64,000 nucleotides of DNA from Ailanthus altissimus. Its lineage: Eukaryota > Streptophyta > Magnoliopsida > Sapindales > Simaroubaceae. The notes beneath the pieces were generated by a model. The model was not told where the DNA came from. It saw only the letters and a program-made list of their open reading frames with translations, and searched no databases. The stretch spans positions 23,734,014-23,798,013 of the forward strand of contig OX327699.1 of assembly GCA_946807835.1 (NCBI GenBank). Direction: 5' to 3'. This document shows, piece by piece, positions 1-13,470 of the stretch (positions within the stretch are counted from its first letter, which is position 1; every line of letters starts with the position of its first letter). Both the position numbers and the translations under genes were made by a program.

Positions 1-764
1 AATATTTATTTAAAATATAATTTAAAAAATATAATATTATTGTTACCGAGATAAATGTTTTCTTGGTCAAACATCTTAATATCAACGCGATAAAAGTCTT
101 GAATGAAAGCTAAAATACAGACGGACTCTTCGTATTACAAGCAATAATTGTTGCAGCAAATCTGTTCAATAATGAGTAACGTGTCGCAAACCTTCTGATC
201 GAATATTCAATTATTGACTTTTCATGGAAGAAAATAGAAAAATTATGATCTAACAACATCAGATCAGAAGCTTCTTCGGACTTCCCTAGTTTTAACATTT
301 AAAGACGACTAGTCACTTATAATATAATATATACTGGCGACTTGTCATTTGATAGTCTTCGCTTACAGACGATATGTCGTTCGAAATGCTTCAGCAAACA
401 ACTCCGCAACTACTAACATATGTAACGTCCCTTACTCTTATCACCCTGATCCCTTGCTGCTGTACCTACCAAAATATTTCCTTAATTCTTTAATTTGGTG
501 AATTTAATTTCTCATCAATACTCCTAACCAACATTTTACCCATGTATAATATAAATGTTCACTTGTTCTGGTCCGACTTTATAATGAATTTTGGCCACAT
601 TTTCTATATGCCCTTTTATTTCTTCCTCCTTCGAACTCGGGTACTCCTGAAAGAAAGAAAGAAACTAAGAAAAACATATCAGCAACAACCAGTTTTATTT
701 TAAGATAACTTATAAGTTTCATATTGATTTGTTGTTTATTTCGTATTAAATAGACCTCGGATAA
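1..764. other. AT-rich intergenic DNA, no gene seen
   Basis: No coding segment with recognisable similarity is visible on either strand; open frames are short and of random composition. It borders the left LTR of a copia relic. Confidence 0.6.
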
Positions 765-1038
765 TGTTAGAATGTAAAAAGTATTGAGTTCAGATGATTA
801 CAGACTGAAAGAAGTTTAAAGAGAAAAGGCTGAGGTGAAGAAAAGAAGAACAAGCTAAAAAGTTTAAATCACGGATCAAACATGTGTATTTCTATTGTTC
901 AATTTCCTTTATAAGCCTTGTAATCATTTCATTAATCAGTGGAGAAAACAGAAATCAATTCTTCAATAGATTCATTTAGAAATTTTCTCTCGTTTGCTCT
1001 GTTCTTTTTCACTAGCCAAACAACGTTGAAACTTCACA
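765..1038 (+). repeat. 5' LTR of the copia relic
   Basis: A 274-bp block that begins TGTTAG and ends TTCACA, immediately followed by the PBS at 1039. This is the TG...CA structure expected of an LTR. No matching 3' copy was recognised, so the boundaries rest on the PBS and the terminal dinucleotides only. Confidence 0.6.
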
Positions 1039-3030
1039 TGGTATCAGAGTCCCAGCTCCTCTGACACAAATTTAGCTTCTGCAAACACAAATAACAATAC
1101 TAAAACACTCAATTTCTTTCCTTCTATTGTTAAACTCACTGAATCTAACTACGTAATTTAGAAATCTCAAGTTTTAATTGCCATAAAAAGAAATAAATTT
1201 GAGAGATTTGTTAATGGAAGAAATTTTTTTCTAAATTAGAAAATCAAAGTAGTGAATGCAGATTGATCCATCTCTGAAGTAGAAAATTTAGAATATGAGT
1301 CCTGAATGAGTCAAGATCAACTGCTTCTCAACTAGATGTTTTCGACCATTTATGATACTATCTTGTATCTAGTAATTGATAGCTCATCAACAAGAGAGCT
1401 ATGATTGTCTATTGAAAGGCAATTTAGCTCTGAATCGAAGGCAAGATCTTTAAAGCTATAAAGACAATTGTCAATAGTAAGCAAAAGGACTCTTACTATG
1501 TTTGATTATTTTCTCAAAGGCATTGTTGATGAATTAACACTGGATGGATGTCCAATTTGTGAGAAGGAGTTCATAGAATACTTGATTTCTGGTGTTGGAT
1601 CTGAGTATAATTCAATTATGGTTTGATAACAAGTAAAATAGAATCAATAACTTTAAATGAAGCTTATTCTTCAAATAAGTAAACATCCAAATCTTTATAG
1701 GTTGTTACTCGTCTCTAATCAAAGAAAATTTGATTACAAAACTTAGGCATATAGGGCTTAGACATCCCAATACTCAACACTCTCAAAGTTGTAATCAACT
1801 CTTGTAATATTACGTTTGACAGAAATGAGAAGTATGAACCAGAATTTTGTACTCTTGTTAAAATTGGTAAAATGCAAAGGCTTCATTTTCCCTGTGTTGG
1901 GAATAAATCAAAATTTTCTTTAAATCTTTTGTACATTGATATGTGGGGTCCTTTTTTTATAGAACCAAGAGAAAAATTTATGTACTGTTTGAATATAGTA
2001 GATAACTAAATTAGATATTCTTGGATTTTTCCTTTAAAGCAAAAATTAGAAGCCTTTGATACTTTTAAAGTATTCAAAACCCAAGCTGAGAGACAATTTG
2101 AGAAAATCATTAAAATTCTTTAATTTGATTAGGATAGTGAATTTAGAGCCTTTACTTAATATCTTAACCAAGAAGGAATTTAATTTAAATATTTATGTCC
2201 ACACACACTACCAAAATGAAGCTATTGAAAAAAAAAACATAAATACATTATTGAGACAGGCTTAATCCCTTTTTTCACAAATATTTATGTTCTTAAAATT
2301 TTGGTGGGATGCATTTCATAGGCCAGACATCCAACTAACAGACTACCAACAACAGTTTTTAACACCAAATCACCCTCTAAAGTAATGTTTCATCACAAAC
2401 TAGATTATACATTACTCAAAACATTTGGATGTGCTTGTTTTCTTTTCTTAAGACCCTGTCATCAACACAAACTTAACTTTTATTCTAAAAAAAAATTGTT
2501 TTCATTAGTTTTAGTTCAACTTACAAGGGTTAAAAGTGTCTGTATTCTTCTGATAAAGTTTACATTGCAAGTCATGTAACTTTTAATAAAGAATGCTTTC
2601 CATACAATGAAATTTTAGCACTTTAAAATTTATGTCAACTCAAAATGATTCTTTGCAAAATAGTTTTTTTAAACTAGTGAATCCTTTTTTTTCACTCACA
2701 TTTTTAACCTAAATACTCAAATCAACTAGTTGGCCATTTAATAACTGAAGTTCTTATAGCAATTGAGAATATTGATCTTGTAGTAGATACACAAAGCCTT
2801 TCAATACCGTTAATACCACAAGCAATAGATAATTCTACATATACATTAAACTATACACTCAATGCCAAAACTTCACTATATTTTGGACAACAAATACGAT
2901 CTACTTTCGCTAAGTTTACTTTTTAGCACTATATGCAAACCAGGGCAAAATCTGGAATTTCTAAACCAAAGGTGTTTCTTAGTGAATTAGAGACAAAGGT
3001 TTCAACATCTTAACCAACATCAGTTGTTAA

Positions 3031-5880
3031 TGTCACGCCCCAGACCCAAAAGATCCGACACACGACATCACTTACATTCATTCACTGCATGTGCACTCAT
3101 AAATAATATTACACAAAATTTTCAATTTTCATTCAACACAGAAATCCTTAGCAAGTTGCTAGTAAGTTCAACACTAAAATCAACCATAACCTAACATATA
3201 AATATAAACTTCTCTTGACAATATTTAAACATTCATTTCAATTTCTTTCAGAATTATAGCAATTGAATTATGACTGGGACAATTATTAAACCGGAGATAC
3301 GCAGAGTTTTCTCAGAGATTAACACTCTACTACGTCACCAGTAGCAACTTTGTTACCGAGAGCCCAGAATATATCCATTGCAAATTCTTACTTAAAATCA
3401 TCCAATAACCACACTTTATAAAACTTAAACCAAATCTAATCCACACACAATGAAATAATACATAAGTATTTATTCAATAGGGATAAACCAAATATCCTAT
3501 CCCACGTGTCCCCAAATGAAACACACAACAACCTAGCAACTTAGGGAACCCAAGGAACAGCAGAAGCCTTGCCAAATCCGCTAAGCACACATGCACCTTA
3601 TTTACCTGAAATCACCATAAACTATAATGAGTATAAAACTCAGTAAGCATATTAGTTTTTCATATATCAAATACAAATACATATATGTACACAATGCATA
3701 TGTATGATATGCTGTGATCAATTAAAATCATAATCTTATCAAATCACATATCATGTAAGCGCTTACACATTCTTTCAAAACACATAATAGGAATACCATT
3801 ACTCGACTACTACTTAGTAGGACTTACATATCACAAATCACATAATGAGCCAAATGTCACTCGTAGGTGACATACCGTATGAGAGGAATAGTACAAGTGA
3901 GGTCTTGAATAACACATATATAATGCTTATGCCCGAAGGTAAAAGCCAAACCCTCACCCTGATCATCGGTGAGTCCTCTCACATGCACCAATACGCCACC
4001 ACACGAATGTGATGACTCACTCTTCCTTTAGGTACCAATAGGATCCTCCCTACATACGGAACACATAACATATACCAATCCCGAAGGAAAGGCCACACAT
4101 AAAGGCTCCACAAATCACATAAAATGCCTACTAAGTTAACAGTGAGTTCAAGTACCCTCAAAACACAAAATATTTCTCATGGACATATTACACTTCAAAA
4201 GCTTTCTTTATTAAACACATCTTATTTTGAAAGCTCACTTACAAAAACACATGTATGTCCATGCTCAATGTCAATGCTCACATTCAGAAACATATATTCA
4301 TATTTCATATCAAAATATACTTTGACATAACATAAACATATTCTTAACCCCATTTGCAAAATCATACAAAACAATTACTATGTTTATTGTGATTTCAGTA
4401 AAAAGTCTAGTATACTTACCTCTTAACACTTTCAGCTACAAGGCTTAAATCTCCTTAACCTATCAATGGAGATTAATCCTTTCATAAGCCTCACAATTCA
4501 CACAAAATACTTTAAATAGCTTACAAAATTATACACAATGCATTTATCACATCAAATTGGTCTAAATATTTGGTTTCTCAAAACCTGTCATTCTGACCAC
4601 TTACACTTAACAAAAATTTCTAATACATCAAATGATGTCCAATTACTCCGAAATCAGAATATATCATTCTTGGCTCATATATACTTCTTATATATGAATA
4701 TTATATCAAAATTCCTACACAATCCATTCCATACACACCATCGAATCCAAACTACAAACCTGACAGGATCAAGATACTTACTGAACAGTATTCAATCTCC
4801 CAATTTTATAAAATCATATACTAACTCAAAAATTATAAAACTACCACATAATTACTCTTAACACATATCTCAGTCCATGATAAATATTTGGTTTCCAAAT
4901 AACTGCTAAAAGTATTTTAAAACTATTTTATTTCATAACTTTAAAAATCTGTTAATCAAATACTACAATGAGCTGATACACTTTAGAAATTCATAACACT
5001 TCAACCACATTGATCCAAATTCTCAATTCCGAGTATATCATATTAGACATATAAAATTATCATATTCCACAAATTCATAATTTTTAAAGATCATTCAGCA
5101 GGTCAAAAATTATTTTCCACTGTATCATACTGTTTACACAGGAAATTTCCAGAATTCCAGGGTCATTTTGGTAAATTCACTACAAATTCAATTTCTGAGA
5201 TTTTCAGTCGATTCAAAGTCTCAGATGATCCTAAACATGTCTAATTTCATATACTCAAAATTCAAAACCAGAATCGAATCACAACAATTTATAAAATTCC
5301 TAGATCAAGAGGTTATCCAGCAGAAATTCCATAATTCATCATGATTTATCAAACTATCTTATAGATCATCATCAATTCTCATATGATCTTACGAAATACA
5401 CAACAAATCCTCAATTATACATATTTTCAGAAATCAAAACTTAAAGGAATTAACTTAATTAATACCAATAAATTGAGAAATACGTATGATATACCTCTTG
5501 AAATTCAAATTTCCAATTTCTTCTTCTTTTTCTTCTTCTTCTCCTCTTTCTCTCTCCTCTATTTCTCTCTTCTCTCCCTTAAAATGGGTAGCTCGACCTA
5601 AAAATGATAAATTAGGGTTTAAAAGTGTATTTTTATACTAAGAGGCTAATTTTTGGTATTTACGAATTTGCCCCCAAAACTTTCAAAGTATAACAATTTG
5701 ATCCCTAAAATAAATCTAAAGTCATACAAATAAACCCAATACTAATCGTATATCCTTAACCTATAAAAATATTACTAATAACAATATATAATTCAAGTAT
5801 CACCAACATATAAATAAAATACGTATATTTATACATATATAAATACTTATTCTTACCAGTCGTGGATACTGGTTACTACA
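3031..5880 (-). mobile_element. Solo LTR (2,850 bp, probably Ty3/gypsy) nested in the copia relic
   Basis: The block starts TGTCACGCCCC and ends GGTTACTACA, so it has TG...CA termini, and it is flanked by a perfect 5-bp target-site duplication GTTAA at 3026-3030 and 5881-5885. Removing the block and one GTTAA restores collinearity of the interrupted copia reverse-transcriptase frame, which independently confirms both ends. No gag, protease, integrase or RT coding is seen, so it reads as a solo LTR left by LTR-LTR recombination rather than a full element. Read on the minus strand it begins TGTAGTAACC and ends GGGGCGTGACA, a style I associate with large plant Ty3/gypsy LTRs; the gypsy call and the orientation are inference. 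A pyrimidine-rich TTC/CTCT tract lies near 5519-5580. Confidence 0.75.
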
Positions 5881-6250
5881 GTTAAGGCTTTGAAAGTTAA
5901 GAAATGAAAGATAGCAATGGATGATGAATATTCAGCTTCTATAAAAAAATGGTACATGGACTTTTATTCTAAAATCTGAAGCTACAAAGATCATTGATCT
6001 TGGAGATAATCTTACTTTGAAAGATAACAAGGTAATCAATTCATGGTGTTTGTGAAAATTCCTTAGCAACTAATCTTACTTTATACTTAGAGATTAAGCC
6101 ATTAATACTTAGAGATAGCAATGGATGATGAATTATTGCGAACAAGTGGCCAACAATCAACTTAAAATAAGATATGTTCCTAGTGCAAACTAAATTGCTG
6201 ACATTCTAACTAAACCTCTCTCTTATTTAAGTTTGCTTTTCATAGATCTA

Positions 6251-7140
6251 AGCTCAAGGAGTTATCCCATTATCTAAGAGGGTAATTGGTGGCTATTGTC
6301 TCTACTCTCTTGGTCTCAGTTGGGAAGATGAGTCACTAGGTGGCTATCGCCACTATCGTCTTTGTTTCTTAGTTTTTTTTTTTTAGCAATTATTGTTCTT
6401 GTAATACTGAATATTTTGAAAAGAGAAAATATGCATTAGGCGAATTAAATAAAAAAACCCAAGCACTATAAGTGCTCATTGTAATAATAGATATAAATGA
6501 GTGAGATTATAAAATAAGAGGGATAGAATTTTCAGGATAGTATTTTTTTTAATGGCTCGATACTCTATGATTTTCTTGACTATTTGTCTCTACGTGCTCG
6601 AACTCACATGTCTGTAGTCTGACTCTCTTGAACACTTTGTAATGCCCCTTTTTAATTGAATTCTAAGACTTCCTTAGGCATCTAATATCGTCATCCTCCT
6701 CACTTCTTTTCCTTTAATCTTTTATGTAAATTGCATAGACCGTGGTCAGATTCTTAGTCAAGTAATGATTTTGCTTATTGTCACAGGTGGTTATAGATTT
6801 GGTAGTCATCTTATTTGCTTTCAACTGAATTCTTTTCATGGTTTTTCATTTTGTTCCCACGGATTACGCTAAACTATCAACCTCGAATTTTGGATTCTAG
6901 GCCCATGCATTGAATTTATTTTTTAATTGAGAACAACGATTAGATTTCTTGAAGGATTATGCTAAAATGATCACTTTTTATGTTTATTGGGCTTTTTAGT
7001 CTTAAACTTAATGAAGATCATAAAGTAAGATTAACACAAGCAAAAGTTAAATTATAGTAGTCTAGTTTAATGTGAACCTACATCTTCTTCACTTAGCATA
7101 ATTAGCTTACTTAATTATACTATTGAAAGATATTTTAATT
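6251..7140. other. Intergenic DNA, no gene seen
   Basis: Beyond the RNase H remnant of the copia relic there is no recognisable 3' LTR, coding region or RNA gene. The stretch is AT-rich with no long open frame. Confidence 0.5.
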
Positions 7141-7141
7141 G

Positions 7142-9570
7142 TAACACCTCTTATTTTTAGCCCATACAAGACATGCATCAAAAGAGGATGCTACAAATTT
7201 TATTACAAAGCTAGAATACTATACTTCACACTTTCTATAAAAATTTGTCGAATCTTTATTTATCAAATCAAAATTTCTCAAAGTCTTTAGGTAAAGATAA
7301 ATCTTTAAAGTAAAGTCTCAACTTTTATATTATAATTAAAACTCAAATAAAACAAAATTAAAACTATTATAGACATGACTTTCTCTTCTTAAGTAAAATA
7401 TTAGCTCTTTGAATGCCAATTCTAAGGTAATTCATCAGGCTAAAATTTAATTTACAAAAATGTTAATGACAAAGGGTGAATCGTCGACTCGGTAAGTAAA
7501 ACCATTTATAATATATGAGAATTCTTGTTCAAAAGATTACAAGCATTTTTAAAATATCATCAATAATATCAATAAAAGATTTTGATTTAAATTTATTGAA
7601 GCAAAATTCTTCAATATCATAAATAATTTTAAAAAGCGATTCAATAACAATTCTTGTAAACTTTTATATAAAAATGTTGCTCATGTCATATAGTATCACT
7701 TGTACCCCGGTGACTCGATCAATATCAAAATCTTATAATGTCACATGTATCCCCGGTGACCTGACCAATTTTAAAAACTTATAATGTCACCTGTATCCCC
7801 AATGACTCAGCCAATAATTATTTGTAGTGTATATTTTCAAAAAATATACTAGCTAGTCCAAATCATATATCATGTCAATCGTTCAATATCATATAACTAT
7901 AGACAATGAGTCAAAATATTTTCTTTAAATTTCAGATTTAATAATCAATTTCAGATTCAGTAATTAATTAATTTTAAATATTATAACTTCAATTTTTTTT
8001 CATAATAACATAGCTTGCAACAGTTTTATAAATAATATCCAATTAACTCAAAATCAAACCCGTGATTTTGAGTTACCGTATAAAGATATATAATTTTACA
8101 ACCTTGTTTAAAAAGATGTTTAAAACCATAAATAAATCATTCATTTAAAAACCTCAAAAAATACATAAACTTAAAAGATAAAATTCATATTTTTAATCAA
8201 AATCAATGAAAAATTATTTAATTAAAAAATAATAAATAAGTTTCAGAAGTAACAATAAATCATAAGTTTCTTAAAATATTTTTTATATTTCGAATATCAT
8301 AATAACAACAATTTTCATTTGAAAACAAAAAAGGATACATTATGAATGAAGTTACTTACCTCGACAAAAATCAAATATCTCAAAAATTATCTCTATTTGT
8401 CCATAGACCGCAATATCCTACTCATCAAGATAACAATTAATTATCTTTCATAATCATTCTCAAAATAGATATATTTATAACTCTCCTTTTATTTCTAATT
8501 CATTATCAAACAATAAATACTCCGAAATTCGTATCTCATATTCTATATATTGGATTTATGTAAAATCTATACTCATCTTTTGTAGATACATAAGGGTTCA
8601 ACATATAATTTATTTAGAACATTTGGTTTAGCAAAACTATTAAAAATAAATTAATATTTCTACTCGATAGAATCTATTAAACAGTTTCAGATACGAACAT
8701 AGTTTATAATTTAATTCATAAGGTATGTTATGCTCATCTGAAAATCACAAAATTAAAATTAGAATAACTAGACATATATAAAGGCTAGTACATAAAATTT
8801 TAGAATTTTTGAAGATCTTCTGATAGGTAAAATAATTTTCGTAATTTGAGTTTATTGCTGAATTTTCTATTTTTTAGCATTACAATCTCCACTTTAAAAA
8901 TTCATAGAAAAATGAATTCTCAGAGTTTTCATTGAAACAAAATTATTTAGAATCCTTATTCTATTCAATTTTAAATATTAAAAATTGTGATACAAAAATA
9001 CGCTTGTATCAATACAATTTATTTATAGAAGCATACATATTGTTGTTGAATTATTTGTTTTTCTAAGATGTCACTTACTACTTAATATACATATATATTC
9101 AAAAGTCAAACTAAAGAGTTCTTAATAAAAATTAAAGTTTTAAACAATCATTATAAAGTATAATTCATTCAAAAGAATCACATTTATAAAATAAGTATTT
9201 AAAATGTTAATTTATTTATTGAAATACACTACTCATAAACTCAACACTTAATTTCTACTTTACATAATCTCTTTTTCATTTCTATTTTACATAACCTCCT
9301 CATAAATCATTTTCATTGCCAATTCACCACAAAAATATATTAACTAGGTATGAACTCTACATAATTATAAAAGTATAACTAAAACAATTATAATAGATGA
9401 ATATACCTTAAATCAAGATATCAATTAATATTTTACTATCTTCTTCTTCTTCTTCTTCTTATTTTTCAAATCAACACTTGATTGTTCTATGACTCAACAC
9501 TATCAATTTATATACACACTCTATTTTGATTATTTTTAATCAATTTCTACACTCTTTCTCACATAGACAC
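7142..9570. mobile_element. Putative decayed LTR-like block
   Basis: Starting TGTAACACCTC at 7142, this AT-rich block resembles the solo LTR at 3031-5880 in general style: a similar 'ctcggtaagtaaaacc' passage, GGTGAC repeats and a TTC-rich run near 9440. There is no coding content. No target-site duplication or right end could be fixed, so this is a tentative call based on resemblance only. Confidence 0.3.
7692..7830. repeat. Tandem repeat, about 46 bp x 3
   Basis: Three diverged units start near 7692, 7740 and 7785. Each contains TCAC-x-TGTA-CCCC followed by GGTGAC or AATGACTC and a run ending in CTTATAATG. It lies inside the putative LTR-like block. Confidence 0.7.
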
Positions 9571-9643
9571 CATCTATGTATAGTGTCTATTTGAGTGGTA
9601 TATGATGATAAATTTACTTATTTAGGATGAACATGTTAGGTTT

Positions 9644-10000
9644 ATGAATGAGTCACTAAATTAGGTATTTGTTTGCTAAGTGCTTATATTAGATTACATT
9701 CAACACTACATATATATAAGTTTTTAATGAATAAGTCATCAAGATAGGATTAAATTAGGTACTTGTTTATTAAGTACTTGTGTATGTCATATTCAACACA
9801 AGACTTAATTATATGTAAAATATTTGTGTAAATTATTAATGAATGGATTATCGAGATAGGACCAAATTAAGTATTTATTGGCTAAATGCTTATGTTAGGT
9901 CATATTTAATACTATTGCATAATTTTATCTAAAGCATATATATAAGTTATAAATGAATGAGTCCTTAATATAGGATCAAATTAGATATTTCTACTGAACA
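9644..10000. repeat. Diverged tandem repeat, about 80-115 bp x 4
   Basis: Four diverged copies start near 9644, 9725, 9838 and 9952. Each opens with an AATGAATgAGTC-like motif, then 'ataggatcaaattagg' and, in the first three, a 'taagtgcttatgt' segment and 'catattcaaca'. Spacing varies (about 81, 113 and 114 bp) because of indels. Confidence 0.6.
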
Positions 10001-12234
10001 ACTATTAGTGTTCGAATTTTATAAATTTAAATACTTACTCAAAAATTATGAAACTACCTCAAATTTACTCATGACACATATATTAGTCCACAATAAATCA
10101 TTCTAGAAAAATTTCATTGAGAAGGTATTTTAGAATGAATTTATTTCAAATATTTTTGAATCTGTCTATAAATTTCTGAAATGAGATTACCTTACTTAAA
10201 AAATCATAACAATTTGAAAATAATCAATTAAATTATGATATTTTAATATGTCATACCAAACATTATAAGTTTATTATTCCAGAAAATTATAATTTTATAA
10301 AATTATTTCATAGATCAAAATTAAGTATTCATTTGTTCATACTACAGAAACAACGAATTTTCATAATTTTATGGTCATTTTTGAAAAATTACTAAAACTC
10401 TAATTGATGGACTTTATAAACAATTCAAAGTTTTTCATGATTATATATATGTCTAAATTAATATTATTAAACATCAAAACTAAAATCAAACTATATCATT
10501 TTATAAAAAATTTGGACTAAGATGTGGTTACGAGGAAATCTAATAATTCTTTAATGATTCCTTTAGTAATGCATATAATTATACACAAATTTATATATAT
10601 ATATATAATATTACACAATAATTCCATTAGCCCCACATATTTTATAATAATATATATGTAATAATATTTTTGATCACATATTCTAATAATAAAAAATAAT
10701 GCGAGTATTACATTAAATGTAAAAGTACAAGAACTCATAGCAATTACATATGCATCTTCTTGTAATGGAGTGTTAGGGTGTTTCTTTCGAAAATATTAAT
10801 TTGTATGAGCCTTTATTGGTAGAAAGTTGCTCTCCCAGTGTCTTTTTTCATTATTTAACTTCTTTTTTATTGACGTTGTTGTATTAGGTTGTATAATTCT
10901 TTTAGAATTAGAGTATGATTTTACTTTTTTATTTAAAACTTTTTTCGAAATTGCAAGAGTATAATTTATATTGAGAATTTTGAAATTCTTATATTCTTGA
11001 GGGTAAGAGCGACCTAAGTCCTTAGTTTTCGACCCTCGATCTATAATTATCTATCTCTGTTAGCCTTCGAGAGGCTTTAACAGATAACCTCTTAGAAGAG
11101 TTACTTGGTTAGTCTTTTGGATTCTTGAAAACTTATGTGGTTAGTTTTTTGGAAGGCTTTTGGGACCGAAAGGATTTTCTTGTAGGCCAAAATCTCAAAA
11201 GCCATGTGATGGATCTTTAGGGGACTATAGTAGGCCTTCTGAAAGGATTGCGCTTAAACCGAAATCGAGGAAGAACAATAATAATATTTTTGTTAATTTC
11301 TAAATTAATCTATAAATAACTCATACTTGAATCTTAATAATTATAATTTTGTAAATTTTTTAAGAAAATACTATAATACTAAAAGTAAATTTTCTCTCAT
11401 AACGGCGAGTAATTGGATAATCTAAAAAAAAATAAAAAAATAAGTAAAAAAATATGAAAAATAATAGGGGAAGTAACAATTTCCCTATAAAAAGCTTAAT
11501 GGCTAATCCAAATAATTTTATTTTTTAATTATTCAACGATCAATTTAATTTTGAATTTAATTTTATTAACAATGAATCACAAATGTGAAACATACACGGT
11601 TATATAGATAAGCAAGATTAAATCCACGCTAAATTTTGCTTTTTCAACGAGTTAATATGCTTTTTTAAAAAAATTTCTCGGCAATACTTTGTGTTTAGGC
11701 ATAAATGCGGTGTAAAAAATAAAAGGAAATTGAAAAAAAAAAAGAGTGGACACGTATGAAGCATTCCATAATGGGTGGTTTAGGAACTAAATTAACCAAT
11801 TACCAAAGCATTAGTCTAATGAATTTGACCATAATTCAACTCCATGTTAAAAGTTGACGCCACGTCATTCTACTATGCATCGGCTGTATCCAAATCCCCA
11901 CGATTAAAACAGATATGATAACATAGGCAAAGCATACGAGTGGGCAAGATCAAATTTTCTCTCAAGCGAGTACAAATAATACTACGAGAGTGACCATCAT
12001 AAAATCTGTTGCCCCAATAAAGAAGTCTTTAATTCATATCAGAAATCCATAAGAGTAACAAATTCAAGCAATCTGGCTTCAAATTAAAACGAACCTTGTG
12101 TGCTATTTGGCTGTGAATGTGCAGTGCTCATGTACGAGAAAATACAAGCAAAATAATTTGCTCAAACACCCTTTAATCACCTGATTATTTCCTATAATTA
12201 ACTTCTTTTTTTAATTCTAAAAAAAATCAAATTT
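10001..12234. other. AT-rich intergenic DNA upstream of the CDSP32 3' end
   Basis: No gene-like coding, tRNA cloverleaf or transposon domain was recognised. The part next to 12234 must include the 3' UTR of the minus-strand CDSP32 gene. No clear polyadenylation signal could be chosen. Confidence 0.5.
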
Positions 12235-13125
12235 TTAAGTAACACGAACTCCTTGGTATCTGAGGATCTCTCCAATGAGCTCTCCTTTACCAGAACCCAC
12301 GTACCTTCCAGAAATTTCGCCATCTCTGATGAATAAAAATGTTGGCACCTCAACAACGTTCATGTCCTTCAAGAACTGCATGCAGCTGTCGTTCTCATCA
12401 CCGTTCATCCTAGCGAACACCACGTTGTCCATCTGCTTCGACAATCTAATCACCGTTGGATAGACCTTCACGCATGGCCCGCAGTGCTTCAACCCCACAT
12501 CCAGAACAATCAGCTTGTGATCACCCTTGTGATCTTCGATCAACTTCTCAACGTCTTCCCTGCAATGCAACTGCACCACACCGGAATGATTATCACCATA
12601 GTATAACACATCCCCAACGAGCTGATCCGGGCCAATCCCCTCTTCTTCATGAATTTTCTCCATGCTCTTGTAAAAGCTGAAGTGGGGAACTTTTTCTATG
12701 TTCTCTCTTTTGCAAAGTTCTCTTGTTTTCTCGGATTCATCGCCCATCACAAGAAGAAATTCCACATCGCTGCATTGCCTGCTAAGGTCAACCATAAAAG
12801 GATAGATTTTGCTGCTGCTGGCACTGTGGCTAGCAGCATATTCAACCACAACAAGCCTGTTTTTCGCCTTTCTAAGGGCTTCATCAAACTCTTCGATGCT
12901 GTGGACTTTCTGTACTCTTTCATCACTAGGAGCTTTTTTCGTCCCGGGAGCAGGTGTAGCCCTTACCGTGAAGTTTGATCGGTTTGATTCAATTTTTGTT
13001 GCTAGACATCTAGGTTTAGTAACAAAAGGAGAGAAAAAACAATTACGAGAGCAGAGAGAAGTGAGTTTAGAATTGGTTGAAAGATATGACGGTAGTTTCG
13101 ATATGAAATTAGTAATTGTAGCCAT
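12235..13125 (-). CDS. CDSP32: CDSP32-type chloroplast thioredoxin-like protein
   Basis: A single uninterrupted 296-codon frame encoding a plastid stress-response thioredoxin of the CDSP32 family (chloroplast drought-induced stress protein of 32 kDa). Family members act in the stroma in oxidative-stress defence and reduce plastid peroxiredoxins/BAS1 and methionine sulfoxide reductase B. Residues 1 to about 55 are Ser/Thr/Asn-rich and poor in acidic residues, as in a chloroplast transit peptide. Two thioredoxin folds follow. The first (about 75-175) lacks a CxxC, having SASS near residue 101. The second (about 185-295) carries the redox site HCGPC at 214-218 and the cis-proline strand VEVPTF. 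The two-domain layout with only the C-terminal site active, and the length near 300 residues, are hallmarks of CDSP32. The frame is intact. SMT2 lies upstream on the same strand, about 3.1 kb away. Confidence 0.96.
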   Translation of the reverse strand: MATITNFISKLPSYLSTNSKLTSLCSRNCFFSPFVTKPRCLATKIESNRSNFTVRATPAPGTKKAPSDERVQKVHSIEEFDEALRKAKNRLVVVEYAASHSASSSKIYPFMVDLSRQCSDVEFLLVMGDESEKTRELCKRENIEKVPHFSFYKSMEKIHEEEGIGPDQLVGDVLYYGDNHSGVVQLHCREDVEKLIEDHKGDHKLIVLDVGLKHCGPCVKVYPTVIRLSKQMDNVVFARMNGDENDSCMQFLKDMNVVEVPTFLFIRDGEISGRYVGSGKGELIGEILRYQGVRVT

Positions 13126-13470
13126 GGCAGCTCCGAGTCAATATGGCGAGCAACTGCAGAGGAAGTGAAGTTTATTCTTTATTGGATAGGGGAAGCACAG
13201 CAAATAGATGATGGGGAAGCTAAGGAATCATCATGAAAAATCTCAGTGGTCATAAACGGCATCCACTCATTTGATATGTGAACCATATTATCCATAAATA
13301 TTATTATCTTAAGCAGATTTTTTTTTATCAGTTATCATATAGCTTTTCTTTAGTTCTCTGTTTTCTATCTCCAGGATATTATCTACAGAAAAACGCTCTC
13401 TGCGAACGTCGGTGGTTCAGAGGCCCAAATGGAACTGCTTCTACAACATGGAGGCCCAAAGGTGCTAGAC
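13126..13470 (-). promoter_or_regulatory. Presumed CDSP32 5' UTR and proximal promoter
   Basis: This lies just upstream of the CDSP32 start on the minus strand. It holds an ATTGG (CCAAT on the gene strand) near 13176 and two AGGCCCA motifs at 13421 and 13452 (TGGGCCT, site II-like, on the gene strand). No convincing TATA box was chosen. Position supports the call more than motif content does. Confidence 0.3.

Larger units (their letters stand above)
765..6250 (+). mobile_element. Degenerate Ty1/copia retrotransposon relic, split by a nested solo LTR
   Basis: A plus-strand copia element in advanced decay. A 5' LTR-like block (765-1038) is followed at once by TGGTATCAGAG, the usual copia primer-binding site matching initiator tRNA-Met. 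Gag-like remnants lie at about 1100-1700. Integrase-like remnants run to about 2600, including a segment at 2385-2579 that matches the LRP-x-NFY-KKK region of the better preserved copia at 45-50 kb. Reverse-transcriptase N-terminal remnants sit on both sides of a 2.85-kb insertion at 3031-5880; the RT frame is collinear across the insertion if the insert and one target-site copy are ignored. RNase H C-terminal remnants are at about 6140-6240. Stops and frameshifts are frequent, most of RT is deleted, and no 3' LTR was found. It is non-functional. Confidence 0.75.
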
